Below the pieces are notes generated by a model. That model saw nothing but the letters and a program-made list of their open reading frames with translations, ran no database searches and was not told the DNA's origin. Shown in pieces: positions 32,973-45,584 of a stretch of 64,000 nucleotides of DNA. How positions within the stretch are numbered: position 1 is the first letter of the stretch; the number at the start of each line of letters is the position of its first letter. Source of the stretch: Hydrangea macrophylla (lineage: Eukaryota > Streptophyta > Magnoliopsida > Cornales > Hydrangeaceae). The translations under genes were made by a program, and so were the position numbers. Location of the stretch: NCBI GenBank assembly GCA_033977485.1, contig CM066988.1, positions 51,397,649 through 51,461,648 on the forward strand, in the 5' to 3' direction.

Positions 32973-35175
32973 TTCGGCAAGATTGGATGGACCTTGGACG
33001 TGCGTATAAGGCCAAGGCCCAGTTTTGTTTGAGAAAAAAATTGCGTTCAATCGATCGAACTGCTTTTGAGCGATTGAACACAGGCCGATGTCGATCGATC
33101 GAACTTCGTTCAATCGATCGAACTTTGTTTTCCTCAATTGATCGAAATGCCTTCGATCGATCGAAATGCCTTCGATCGATCGAACCTAGCTTTACTTCAA
33201 TCGATTGAAAAGACTTCAATCGATCGAACTTAACAGAATGTTAATTGTTTAGTTTGTTTATATGTGTTGAACTGTTAACCTGTTTATTATTATACGTTGT
33301 TGTTGGAAAGCTGTATTGGAATAATACACATATGGATTAATGGACTTAATGCATTGAACAGTAGAACCAATTGTATAAATGATAATAAAATGTTGTTAAT
33401 CAGAATGAGAAGCCGATGTGCATAGTAATGGGCCTATCGAGCACAGCGGTTGATACTATTTATGATTGGTGCATGGGAAATGCGATTGCGAAGATCGTAC
33501 AATGTGGGTTGCGATGTGCGTATATTGCCTTAGTCCATGGGAGAGACTAAGGAATATATCAGTAGGAATTGCCTTAGTCCATGGGAGAGACTAAGGGATA
33601 TATCGGTGGTATTGTAGGTACATCGCCTTAGTCCACGAGCGAGACTAAGCAATACATATGGGAGAAACAGATGGGGTTTGTGATTGCCTATATTGCCTTA
33701 GTCTATGAGAGAGACTGAAGGATATAGTGGTAGTATCATCTTAGTCCATGAGAGAGGCTCAGATTTGTGGTTGTGAGATAGTTGTTGGGATCGCCTTAGT
33801 CCACGAGAGAGACTAAGGGATATACGGTTGGGATCGCCTTAGTCCATGAGAGAGACTAAGGGATACATATTTGTGAGAACGGTAATGTGGCTAGCACCCT
33901 GGTCCGATAGAGGCTAACAGAATGTCGCCTTGCCTAGGACCGAGACATGAGAGATCCGATAGAGACAAGGGCATGGTCACGTTAGTCCAAGACTGAGACT
34001 GAGGGTTATGCCGGTGTTGTCATCTTAGTCTGACAGAGGCTAAAGGAATATTACCTTAGTCCATGACTGGGACAGGAAGTCCGAATAGAGATTACAGGAA
34101 TATATCACTTTAGTCCATGACTGAGATTAAGAGGGATACATCATGAACCTAGTCCAATAGAGGCTAAAGGTACATCACCTCGGTTCGAGACGGGAGATCC
34201 GACAGAGGCTAAGGGATGTCACTTTAGTCCATGACCGAGACTAGGAAGAATACAATATTGGAAGAGATGTGAATTGGGCGCGTTTGGCCGGAATGTATTA
34301 GAGATTCTCGAAACTTAGTCCGATAGAGACTAAAAGAATATCGCTTTAGTCCATGAGAGAGGCTAAGGGATATGTCACTTTAGTCCATGACCGAGACTAA
34401 GAGACATGTGTTATGAAAGGACATGTCAATTCGGCCTGAGGGCTAGGATGGATCAAGGCATTGTGGCTGTAAGGATGTGAATGGGTGTCGGGATATGACA
34501 GACCGTAGGTATGTACTACGTGTCTGATTGATGTGGACCCAAGAGTCTATGTTATGATGAGTTTGAAATTGGGGCGATGTCCATGGAATTGGGACGATGT
34601 CCGTTGAGATATTTTGGGTTGGTGCATTCATGAACGAGAACGACGAGATGATCATTAATGATGTTGTTGCTTATATATGCTGCTTATCTATAGATACTCT
34701 GTTAGTATTTGCACTCACTCAGCTTTCGTAGCTGACGGCGTTTATGCCGCTGGATATTCTACGTCCAACTGGCCAAGGTTATGAGTTTGCAGGTGATGCA
34801 TACATGGACAGATACTTCGAGGAGGGAGCCTACGATGATGGAGGCTATGCTGGTGCTGACTACTACGCAAGGTAAAGACTGGAAGTTGTGCTGTAGTTAG
34901 CTTATGTTTATGTTATAGAGACTTCTGTTATAGTTACGTTTATTATCGGCGTATGTTGCCGTAATACTTCGTTTACGTTTTTGCAACACTTATGGTTTGT
35001 AATAGTTAGTATCGAACTTTACATATATTAAACTTAGATATCCAAATGCGTCGTTTGATTATTACCCTGATGATTAGACTTTGGTTATGGACAATGTGGT
35101 GACTTTCAACTGTCATGGCCTACGGGTCCAAAAAGGAATTTATTTTCTCTATTTTTGCTACTGCGGGGCGTGACA
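32293..35175 (+). mobile_element. Probable solo LTR, 2,883 bp, with perfect TCAGG target-site duplication
   Basis: The unit starts TGTAATCTG and ends GGGGCGTGACA. It is flanked by TCAGG at 32288-32292 and 35176-35180. It contains no gag or pol coding. A TATA-like CCTATATATATGTAAC lies near 32602-32617. Two clusters of CAATCGATCGAAC motifs (32385-32560, 33045-33230) and an array of CTTAGTC…GACTAAG hairpins (33526-34405) lie inside. A single LTR-like unit with TG…CA ends and its own 5-bp duplication is best explained by LTR-LTR recombination. The …GGGGCGTGACA end resembles chromovirus-type (Tekay/Del) LTRs, from memory. Confidence 0.75.
33526..34405 (+). repeat. Array of about 16 CTTAGTCCATGAGAGAGACTAAG hairpin units
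   Basis: Each unit pairs CTTAGTC with GACTAAG around a loop of 8-9 bases. Spacing is irregular (25-110 bp) and the later units are degenerate (TTTAGTCCATGACCGAGACTAAG and similar). It lies within the solo LTR downstream of its TATA-like box, so it would be transcribed. Confidence 0.75.
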
Positions 35176-35180
35176 TCAGG

Positions 35181-36500
35181 TATAACCGATTCGTTGGGTT
35201 GAGTCGGGTCGGGTGAAAATCGAGAGACTCTGATCAACTCAAAAAATGAAAACCAAATTGATGTTAAAATCAACCGAACCACTAAAATTAACAAGAGAAA
35301 AAAAAAGAGATACATCTAAAGAGATTAAATTTACTACATATAAGATTAGATCTAAACAAATAGAAAACAAAAAAAATACAATTCCAAAGTATTGGTGAAA
35401 TACCTTGGCAACGAAATGAGGTTGCGACTTAGATCTGCAGTAGTGAGGTCGCACCACCCAATGGCAGCGGCAACGAGATGCAAGAGAAGAGAGATGGTGC
35501 AAAGATTTTTGTGTCGCAAAATCCTTTGCTCTGAGATGAATCTTGTGTTCGACGATGGCGAGAAAAGCAGTGACCAATAAATAGAGTTTTGTGGATGATG
35601 GTGAGAACATGGACAACCTCTATGACTGAGATTTGCGACTCAGCGGTGACGTCGAAGCTGCGGCATAAAGAGGCGGCCGAAGGAGTTTGAACCTTTGGAC
35701 TTTCTTTCTTTCTTTATGAGTAGTAAATGAGAGTAAATGTAGAATCCGACCACTTTGTGGAATACTGAAACAATTATAAAAAGAGAGATAAATTTGGGTT
35801 AGGGTTTATGAATTTCTAGAGAGAGAAAGTAGAGTAAGAGTACTAAAGAGAACATGCTAGTGGTCTTAGATGTGGGGGGAAAATGAAGAGTTAAATGTCA
35901 GATGGGTTTGAAGAAACTTACGTGTGTGAATATAGTCAAGTCGGGTGTATTCGGGTTTCATATGTGTAGAACCGACATCCAAACCAAACAAGTCGGGTAG
36001 TGTAAAACAAAACCCATGACTCAACCAACAATCCACCCAACCCGTCAAAAAAGGACCGGGTCGGTCGGGTTGGGTCGGGTCGTTAGACCTCTTATATAGC
36101 GATACAATCCACTCTCCAACAAACCAAAAAATAAGGAGAAAATAAATGCCCACTAACGTTAACTAGATAACAAAATAAGACAAAGTCAAAGTAATAAATA
36201 AAGAAAAGAATAACAAAGTTTTGAAACTTATTAAATAATGTAAAATTTCAACAGTTATCTGCATTACAACCAGTATTTACTCGAATGCATAGTCAAGTAT
36301 CCGAGAACTTTTTGGGTACCCCGTACCCAATATATGTGAACCACACGAACAATGAAACCCACCACAAAAAATTTAAATGGCCCAACAATCCTCTGTGGCG
36401 CTATCTCATTGGGTGTGAGATACTACATAGGCGCTACCTTCAAGGTACACAAAAACTTCTCCAAGTATCCTGTTGTACAAGTATTTGCTATTTCTTTCCT
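35181..36500. other. Non-coding stretch with GGGTCGGGT-type text
   Basis: It is AT-rich with several TCGGGTCGGGT-type stretches near 35200, 35935-36000 and 36055-36090, the last two opposite in sense. No convincing ORF or exon was seen. The final nine bases are the target duplication of the next MITE. Confidence 0.4.
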
Positions 36501-36685
36501 GAGTAATACTTGGGGCACAACTAAAGCCACAACCTTTTGTCCACAACCTTCATTTTGTGTCTATCTCTCTCCTAGTGGGTACTGTGGGGTCACTAGCACT
36601 GTGGGACCCATAAAGAGAGAGATAGACACAAAATAGAGGTTGTGGGCAAAAAGTTGTAGATTTGGTTGTGCCCCAAATATTACTC
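36501..36685. mobile_element. 185-bp foldback MITE
   Basis: Termini read GAGTAATACTTGGGGCACAAC and the complement of GTTGTGCCCCAAATATTACTC, with longer imperfect arms inward. The flanks share TTCTTTCCT (36492-36500 and 36686-36694), 9 bp identical; 8 bp plus a chance match would also fit. The terminal GAGTAAT is shared with the hAT-type MITE at 23742. Confidence 0.8.
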
Positions 36686-36694
36686 TTCTTTCCT

Positions 36695-38083
36695 CAAACT
36701 GTTTTTCCGTCCCTAAATTTTCAATTGCTGTAATCAAGACCCTTGAACGTAAAAATGACGTCAATTGAAGACATTGCTTTAAAGTTGGGATGGAGGATCA
36801 ATGCACTGGTTGGACATACTTGAACAGAGAGGAAACAGTTAAGAAGTTTCCAAGTGTAAACATATACAAATGTTAAAAACTAGATTAGCAATTGCTAGAA
36901 AATTTATTACAAATGTTAACATTTCTTTAATTTGTACCATTTTAAAAATCTAGGACCTTAACTATTGTGGTCGAAAAATATGATACAAAGTAAAATCTAT
37001 AGCACCTGAATGAACAATCATCAAATATATTGTCGCAACAATTAAAAATTGTCTGTAACTTGTAACGTTTTCATTGCGTTTGATAACATACCACTTAATT
37101 GAAAAAGCGATCAAAAATTCACTGAAAACTTTAAGTGAAAAATTTCTACTGAAAATAATCACTGAATGCAATCTATTACATTACTTGAAATACTGTTTTC
37201 AGTACTGCAAATTCAATCACTTAAAATTTTCAGTACTTAAAATTCAGCACATAATTTTCAGTACTTAATTTTTAGTTTTATCAAACACACCATAAGTTTC
37301 GAAAACTACTTTTAGTTCCCGTTAAATAACATTGCTCTTTTTATTTTCTGTTTTTGTTTTCATTTCTTTGAAAATGAAAATTCAAAGCACATTTGGTAAC
37401 CGTTTTCGTTTTTCTGTTTTTCAGAAAAAGGAAATCAAAAACGTGTTTAGCAACAGTTTCTTTTCTTTTCTTTTTTTGACAAAAAAACAAAACAAAATAT
37501 ATTTCTTTGTTTTCTTTGTCAATGAGAGCGAAATTGGGTAAATATTTCTCATTTTCGGAATCAAGAACCTGAAAACTTTATCATGCGTTGCGTGCCATAG
37601 TTTTCAAATTTTTTTATGTCCCAAGTTAGTTGTTCAATTAAAAAATGAGACAAAAAAAAAAGAAAAAAAAAAGCAGCAACAAGGAACAAATACGTATTTT
37701 GATTTTCTAAAAAAAAAAATTCAAAAATAAAAACAATTACCCCACAATATTTGGGTTTTGGATTTCAAAAATAATAAAAACAAACATAGAAAATTGAAAA
37801 AAAAAGTGCCCAAGTAAATGAGTGTAGTTCTGCTCACTAAAAAATTACTTACCTTTTTTCATCCTAAGTTCCACTTAAATAAAAATTATTAATTAATTAA
37901 TTTTTATTTAATCTCTAAATTCCACTTAAATAAAAATCTATATAATAAGGGAGGGCGGTGTAGGTCCCTCTCATTTTAACAACTTTCAATCTCAGCCCTT
38001 GAGAGAGATTTAGATATTTTGAACCGTTAAATTTTTTGTCCACCAAAAATGGTTAACCCACTCACACACCACATCCATTATTA

Positions 38084-38121
<38 letters not shown>

Positions 38122-38239
38122 CTCACAGTCACGATGCATGATCTTTCATTTTGATTTTTGAATTTCCTCCCATCTCTCTCTCTTTCCCAAGCAAATCCCA
38201 ACAACCGTAAACACCATGGCATCCACCACCCTCTCCGTC

Positions 38240-38282
<43 letters not shown>

Positions 38283-38408
38283 ACTTCGCCGACCATGATC
38301 GTTAACTTTCCTTCAACTTTCGGAACCTTCGCCTCAACGTCGCTGTCTCCTTGCCTTACCTTCGGTAATTCTATCTCTCTCTAATCTTAACCTCCCTCTC
38401 ACTCTCTG

Positions 38409-38445
<37 letters not shown>

Positions 38446-40144
38446 ACACTCAAAATACACACAAACCCACACATCTGATCACCACCACCAGTCCACAGTT
38501 TGTCGGAACACCACCACACAGCCGGATCACCACCACCAGTCCACAACCGTCCCCTTTCTCTCAGGTAATCCCTTAATTTCTCTCTCCCGTTTGAATTTCA
38601 AACAGAGGATGCCAGATCTGGCTGTCTCTCTCTCTCACTAGCCCCTCTCCCTCTCCCTCTCTCGCGCTCTCTCTCAACCGCATCCACCTCACACCTCGCC
38701 GTCGACATGTTCGACTTCTTTGCCCTTGGGTGTCACCGACGACTCCACATATCTGTTAATTAATTGGGTTAGTCCCTTCTCTTCTCTCACTCTTCATCTC
38801 TCCATCACTGATTTTCTTTTCTGTTGAATAAAATAGTTAAGGGTTTTTTTTTTTTTTTTTTCCGGGGGTTTTGATACACATTCTCTTTCTACTCAAATCT
38901 CTTACTCAAATCAAACACCAACCACCATTGAACCACCAACTACACCACCTCCGGCCTCTATCACATCCAACAAAGCCACTGGACCCCCATCCCCTAGCCC
39001 AGTACCCCCTGGCTGAAGTCCAGTAGACCCCTACCCAAATCGTAGGTTTATTTTTTCTTTCCTTTACTTAGGAATTAGGATTTTAGTTTAGTTTTCTTAC
39101 TTCTTGAGATTTTAGTTTAGAGATTGATAGGCTTTTGAAGAAATTTTGGGTGTAAAGGGGCTAATTAATTTTGGGTTACTCTCTAAGCTTTGTACGATTT
39201 AATTTGGTTGATGAGTTGTTTAATTTAAGCTTTAAAGTATGGGAAAAGTTGAAGATTAATCTCTAAGACTCAAAAGTTGAAGTATGTGGAATTCACCTTT
39301 TCTCTCTCTAGGTCTCACTAATTCAAGCAAGAACAGGTGTTTCAATATATCTCTTCATCTGTTACTTTATTTTTTCTGTGATTTATTTTAATTAATTAAA
39401 TATTGTCTATTTCTCCTGGATTTTGAACTTGGCATTTAACTTGAAGGGCATTGAAGGGGAAGTGCTGGTTTAGATTGATTGTTACCCGAGGGGTTTTGGT
39501 TTTGAGGTTAGTAAAGTAATTGTTATTGGGGGTGTTTGGCTTTTCATTAATGTGCTAGGGTGTTAACTCATATGCAGAGGTTGGGATTCTCAGGTTCTGT
39601 AACACAGAGGCTGAGCAAGGGTGAGTTCTTTCCCACTCTCCTTCTCCTCAATTGATCTGCAATGTTGAGTTTTCTTTTTCACTTTAATGTATTCACTCAT
39701 TGTTTTAATCTCAAGTTTATGTTTTGTTCTTTCAGTGGAGATGTTGGAGTAGAAAATACCAAGCTCCAGTCCTAGCCCTTTTGGGAGGCATCATAATCCA
39801 CTGGTACACTTCTCCACTTATTATTATTATTATTTTCTTTTTTGCTTTCTTACTTTTTTGCATTTTGTGTCAATTATTGTTTCAGATCATGGCACTCAAG
39901 ATTGGGAGATAGTGTCAGAGTTATGTTTATGCAATTAAGGATGAGAATGAAGAAGGTGACGTGAATATAGAGTTGGGTCTTCAATGCATACTTGAGTAAG
40001 ATAAGGTAGTTTTGGGGGACATTGAATTATTCATACCAAGTATTAAATTATTCATACCATTTAGATTAAAATCGTCTTTCGTTCTAAATTTCTCATTTTC
40101 TGGAATTTGCAGACTCGCTAACACTCTTCTTACTCTTATCTTAC
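36695..40144. other. AT- and CT-rich non-coding stretch with microsatellites
   Basis: A segment at 37075-37297 has inverted ends (GCGTTTGATAA, and the complement of GTGTTTGATAA) and may be another MITE. (CT)n tracts lie at about 38084-38118 and 38243-38280, (CA)n at 38409-38440, and poly-T at 38845-38862. Two splice-like blocks near 39573-39622 and 39736-39803 could be exon scraps, but no family is recognised. The rest shows nothing I can name. Confidence 0.4.
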
Positions 40145-40643
40145 AGTGCAGACTTCGTAAGAGTTTGTGGGAACAACATTGCAATGTGCTCATGAGTGTA
40201 GCCCATCGATTGAAAAATGTTCATACACAGCTTTACATAGCTCTTCGAATTCCCGGTTCCATCAAAACGGTCAATGGCAGGCATCTTGAAGTTTTCTGGC
40301 AGCTTTAGCTTAACAGGCTCGAAAAGCCTTCCAAGTCTAGCATGTAATCATCAACACCTTTCCTCTTCCTTAATACGCTTTTCAGCTTGTCAACTTTGTC
40401 CATTTTCTCTTGGAACTTTTTCTCATACACCAGTGGTGGGGCCCCTTGAAACCAATCTTCTTCTCTATTGTTCTCGGGATGCGGTACAAATCCAAACGGT
40501 GGTGGTGGGAACTCAGGGGGACACTGTTGCCGCTGCTGTTTCAGTTCTTCCATGATTTTCAGGACCTGGGCCAGGCTGTCGGATTGCTTGCTTATGGTGG
40601 CTCCCAATTTGGTGACCTTGTTTTCTAGCTCTTCCTGATTCAT
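40145..40643 (-). pseudogene. Truncated Ty3/gypsy gag, N-terminal part
   Basis: From ATG at 40643 the frame reads MNQEELENKVTKLGATI, a proline-rich PEFPPPPFGF stretch, and EKMDKVDKLKSVLRKRKGVD, ending at a frameshift near 40305. DNA similarity to the intact gag at 59391-60653 continues to about 40145 (matching FKMPEIDRFDGTGNP and the following gag coding), then stops. It is the start of gag of the element whose 5' LTR is at 41984-45262; the rest is deleted. Confidence 0.8.
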
Positions 40644-41980
40644 GCTGAAATACTCGGCGGGTTGATTCTGACTAAACGATTATCTGAATTTCTGACCCAG
40701 GACGAGGATCCCAGCTGTTGACTTTGAGAATCTATAGTGACCCTACAGATTCAAGATGATTTGTATCATATTCTGACAGTGATGACTTTAGATAGACTAT
40801 GACAGTGATGTTAACAGATGTGAACTGACTTGTGTAAGACTAACTGAGATAGTGCATGCAAACTGATAGGAATGGTGCATGCATATGAGACAAGCAAGCG
40901 GATGTAAGCCCTAATCTATATGATGCTCCTATTTCTGACAGATAGCAGTTAAACAAATAATGTCCTAACCATATAGAGTGTGCTATCTTTTACTTTCCAG
41001 TATGATCACCGGGGATAACGGGAATTCTGGGATATTTTGAGAAGTTTGGATGGAGTTTCTGGGAGAAATAGGTTATATCTGGGATATTTGGACAGAGTTT
41101 CCGGGTGAAACTGGTAAATATGGTTATATCTGGGATATTTGGACAGAGTTTCTGGGAGCAACAGGTTATATCTGGGATATCTGGACAGAGTTTCCAGGAG
41201 AAACTGATAGATATGGTTATATCTGGGATATCTGGACAGAGTTTCTGGGAGAAACGGGTTATATCTGGGATATCTGGACAAAGCTTCTGGTAGAAACAGG
41301 TTATATCTGGGATACATAGACAGAGTTTCTGGGAGAAACAGGGATATATGACAGGAGCATGTGATGATGGTGATCATACTGTCTAGCAAGTTTTCATACT
41401 CCTATGTCTTAGGACCGACAAACTAGGTTTGCAGTGTATATCTTTGTGAACATGGAGTAGACATCCTTATCATGGTGCCTAGGCAGGCCTACTCAATGTA
41501 ATTACATGTGAGTGATTGCCTTGGGAATCATAAAAAGGAGATTCTATTCCGTGCCACATAAGCGTCTACATCGCGCAGGTAATCCCTGTTAGGGCATACA
41601 ACAGTTATATCACATTGTCCTATCTGAAAAGATAAATTAACAGTCCTATGAAAGGTTCTACAGGAATCTATATGCAAAGGCTGGGTTTAGTCAAAGAGGG
41701 TCCGTTGACGAGAGTTCCAATATACTGTCAGAGAAACAGTACAGAGGTTTTTACTCTTTTTGATATACATTAGAAGTTACAGTATCAACGATGACTTGTG
41801 TCCTGGCACAGCAAGACCTGAACAATGTCAGCGCCGCGTTTCAGACACAGTAGGAGGGGAAATGCAGAGTGCAATGTGGTGAACCAGACACAGTAAAAAG
41901 ATGATTTTAAGGATGCTTCTCATGAGTCAAACCTTTGTATTATTTTGTTTTGAAATAAAATATCCCTAGTAGAGTCGCCA
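40644..41980 (-). other. 5' leader and primer binding site of the truncated Tat/Ogre-like element
   Basis: This is non-coding leader between LTR and gag, homologous to 60654-62157. It includes an array of degenerate repeats with CTGGGAGAAAC…TATCTGGGATATCTGGACAGAG (about 41030-41345). The primer site is 41961-41980, which on minus reads TGGCGACTCTACTAGGGATA, next to the LTR after a 3-base gap. The TGGCGACTC start and TGGGGA-type end fit a tRNA-Arg 3' end with a few mismatches, as reported for Tat/Ogre elements. Confidence 0.65.
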
Positions 41981-41983
41981 GAT

Positions 41984-44900
41984 TGTGGACACCGCCTTTT
42001 AGGTTTGAAATTGTTGTTTTGAAAAAGAAAAAGAAGATGGTCTATTGAAAACAGATACAGAGTCGCCACTTGGTCTTTAAGGAACCAAGAAACCTAATTT
42101 GACTCACCCAAACGGATAAAGGGCACCGGCCTTGCATAACCAAAGAACTTGGCTCGGGGTTTTGGTACGAGAGAGGAAGGAGCCTTTGTCACGACTAAAA
42201 CACCCTCAACTCGCCCTGTATTTCGACGGGCCTCAATTTGCATCCAAATAATCATCTGATACTATGTTTGGTTCGACAATTAATACTATGGTAGTATATT
42301 ACATTTCATAAGAATATTGAAATGGAAAATCAAAAGATAAGATATCATTCATAAGATCTAACCAAGTATCACACAATGAAAAGTGAAAGATCACACAAGC
42401 AAACCTAGGAAAAATCGTCTAATCACATATCAAGCAATCAAGTTTTCCTAATCTAAAGGGGACATGAATTGTTCTTGAAACAAATTATCAAAGAGAATAA
42501 AGATGCTTAGTAAGCTAGAATGTATGCATGTTGATTATTGAGAAAAGAAGACTTCTCAATCCCCGGGACGGATGAGGAAGGATGATTAGATCGAGGGGAA
42601 GCATGGACGTGTGATCAAGTTCATTTCTTTTAATCTTCTTAGATTAGGGGTTACAAAAGCTCCAAATCTTGCATGGATGCAATGTATGATCCTATAATGT
42701 GCAAAGGTTGTAGTGTGTTTATCTACATGGACTTTCTAAAGTGATTTAGGAGTCTAAAAAATGAATGAATGCATGGAGGAAATCATCATAGGATATGTAC
42801 AAACATGGTATGGACCACTTCCTAAGATATAAGCTAATTTGGAGTGCATGTAAGCATCAAATCAAGGAATGAAAGTAAACGAATGTTTGCTGTGAATAGT
42901 GGACAGAACAATGACATGATCTTTTGGAATTTGAAAAGAGGGGTTAGGAATGTTTTCAATGCATGATGTTTTATGGAGATCTTCCTTATTGTGTCTAGAC
43001 CACAACCTAAAAAGCCAATATTTAATAACTATTACAGATTGAGAGAAATCATATGAAAAACAGAGGTTACTCATAAACAGAGTCCGTACTATCGACTGAA
43101 ATGTTAAAAAATCTTAGAAAATGAAAACAAAAGATCTACAGGCCCATATTATACAGAAAGTTTCCTAAGATACTGAAGTTCAAGGGAAAAATAAGTTGGG
43201 ACCACTGCTTTTGGAAAAGCTTTCTGAAAAACAAGTTGAAAGTGGACCTAGCTGCTGTGACAGTAAAAATAGAATATCTGGAGAGAATGTTTGGGTCCAA
43301 ATGGACCACTTCCAAGTATTTCCAAGTCAAACCAAAAATCATGGGTGTTCTCTAATGAGTTAAGAAGACTTTTCAAGTGGTCTTATGTTAATACCTTGAG
43401 TATTGAGTCCTAGAGAAATCTTTGAACTCAGATTGTTCACTGTTTTAAAGATTTTGGGATGAACTAGGGTTTTATTCTTTGAAATCAAAATGAGGAATTT
43501 AAGAGGGGTTTTGAAATAGAGGTTTTAAAAGTATATTTTCAGCACTTAAATAGAGATTATGACCACTTGAAATACCAAGATTTGAACCTATATCAAGAAC
43601 CTCCAAGATTGTTGGAGACATTGTTTTCATTTTGAAGACAACTTCAAGAATACATAGAAGTGTATTGAAGTTGGAATCATCATCTATCAAATATGTTTTT
43701 GAGGTCAAGAGCTACTATCCATAAGGATTCACTCACCTCAAACTTCATGTCATCATCTAGATGATGATTGACAAGTAAGTAAATAAAGAAAAATAAAAAA
43801 GAAATGAGGTAAAGAAAGATGAACATTTATATAGACAAGTAAATAGACAATCAATAGATAATATTAAATGATGATTTTGGACTTGTAGCTTGATGTTTCA
43901 CTCATATATGGTGACTTTGGACATGGAAGTATCTTTCTCTCTCATAAATACCCACTAAAATGGTAGTTGGGTGTATTGAATGTGAAGTAAATAGAAATAA
44001 TGAAGTAAAAACAAAGTTTAGAATTCACTTTCTTGTTTGAAAATCAAAGAAGGAAGCTTCTTTCTCTCTATTCTAACCTTATCTCTACAACTTTCTCTCT
44101 AAAAACTTTTCAAAGCTTGCATTTGACACCCCCAAAAATGAGAAGTCAAAGGGGGTTTATATAGGCCAATTTGGGGGTGGTTTTGGGGTTTTAGAAGTAC
44201 TCCCATTGGTCCCAAACATCTGTGAACATCAAACTACATCGTTTTGGTTTCTAATGAATCAAAATGGACCCCCAAAAGAAATTGCAAAAATGGACTGTTC
44301 TGGAGGAGAGTGCCGTGGCGGCACTGGGCCTATGCTGCGACGGCAGTGGGCTAGTGCGGCGGCGGCATTGCTCCTCATTCGTCCAGAAAATTCTTTTTAG
44401 GCCCCCAGAGGTTTCGGTATTCGCGAAAAGACCCTATTTCATCCGAAATTCACAGAAAATGCATACGAACTCCAAACTGAGGCTGTGATATACCGTTGGA
44501 AAGGTAATGGAATCTATTTTGCATAACAAAACAGTTCGAAGATAGGTTACCTTGCAAAGTTTTGCGGTATTCGCGATAAACGCCGATTTGATCGTCTTTT
44601 TCACCTTCGGAAATTCATAATAAATTCATTTTAAATCCAGAAATTATGTACGATATACCGTTGGAAAGCTATTGACCTCTAGCATCTATGAAAAATATTT
44701 GAAAAATAATGTGGTGTTCCAATTTTAAAGTCAACTTTTGGTCAAACTAGTCAAACCTGGGATTCTCCGGAAGTTCTGGGAACCTCCGGGAGCTCTCAGG
44801 AGCTGACATTTTCGTCCGATTCTCTTTTAAAACTCATTTTAGTACTTTTCACATGATCTAGGATGATCCTAGAACTTTCGGCGAATTTGGATGATTTCGG

Positions 44901-45262
44901 TCAAACCTTGGTCAAATCTGGTCAAACCTTGGTCAAACCTGGTCAAACCTTGGTCAAACAGGTCAACAGGGACTTTCCGGGAACTTCCGGGGGTCTCTGG
45001 GAGCCGACGATTTCACCTAGTTTTGCTTTAAAACTCATTTTACCACTTTTCTTATGACGTAGTACGTTTTCAGAGCTTTCGGTCCAAATCTGGGAGTTTT
45101 TTGGGCTTTCGAGGGCATTTTGGTCATATGTGCCACTTTTTGAGCATTTCGAGAGATTTGAACTAACTTCCAGGAGTTCTTTTTTTGAGTCGTTTCGATC
45201 ATTGTGAACCACCAAGCTATGGGTCTCCTAAATCTAGTAGCCGACAAAATGGGGTGTCTACA
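41984..45262 (-). repeat. 3.28-kb LTR of a Tat/Ogre-like element
   Basis: Plus-strand ends are TGTGGACAC and GTGTCTACA, the same as the LTR at 51513-54813. The two LTRs align along their length but are clearly diverged, so this one is older. On the minus strand a TATA box (CCTATATAAACCC, around 44157-44167) lies about 140 bp downstream of a GC-rich octamer cluster (44305-44375). A run of GGTCAAACCT repeats occurs at 44896-44962. It serves as 5' LTR for the gag at 40643 and also directly abuts the 3'-type internal sequence on its right. Confidence 0.8.
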
Positions 45263-45584
45263 CTACACATACATAAACGCAAGGAATCATGCGGATGAAT
45301 GCACCTATCCTGTAGTGATGCACATGCTCATGCGATGACAACTGCTAATGCAACTCCATGCTCTACGCTACTCAATGCTTATGCTAATTCTTTTTGGAAT
45401 CCTGAGATTCCCAACGGGTTGATTCTTTGCAAATAGTGAGGCCATCTTGGCCCGACAGACAAAATTGGCTGGGGCGGCGCTTTGCGACTTAAGCCCCGAC
45501 GTTGTCGTATGTTTTTCTATGAAAATTCGCAGCCCTTAGGCCCCGTCGGATATGTCATCATCAAAGTTTTGATCAAAAGTGGGG
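45263..45584. other. Internal spacer right of the LTR
   Basis: No gene is present. The first 45 bases resemble 55040-55080 of the young element (ACATGCGGATG context), that is, sequence about 230 bp inside its 3' LTR. The polypurine tract present there (54814-54829) is missing here. Confidence 0.45.

Noticed and set aside
35190..36100. Telomere-like repeats (GGGTCGGGT text)
   Set aside because: They are not the plant TTTAGGG repeat, are short and irregular, and similar text flanks the solo LTR insertion.
38080..38290. Possible Helitron or gene start in the CT-rich region
   Set aside because: No Rep/helicase motif, no diagnostic 3' hairpin with CTRR, and only microsatellite sequence could be seen.
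41006..41389. Frames of 89-127 codons on both strands near 41 kb
   Set aside because: They are low-complexity products of the TATCTGGGATATCTGGACAG-type leader repeats.
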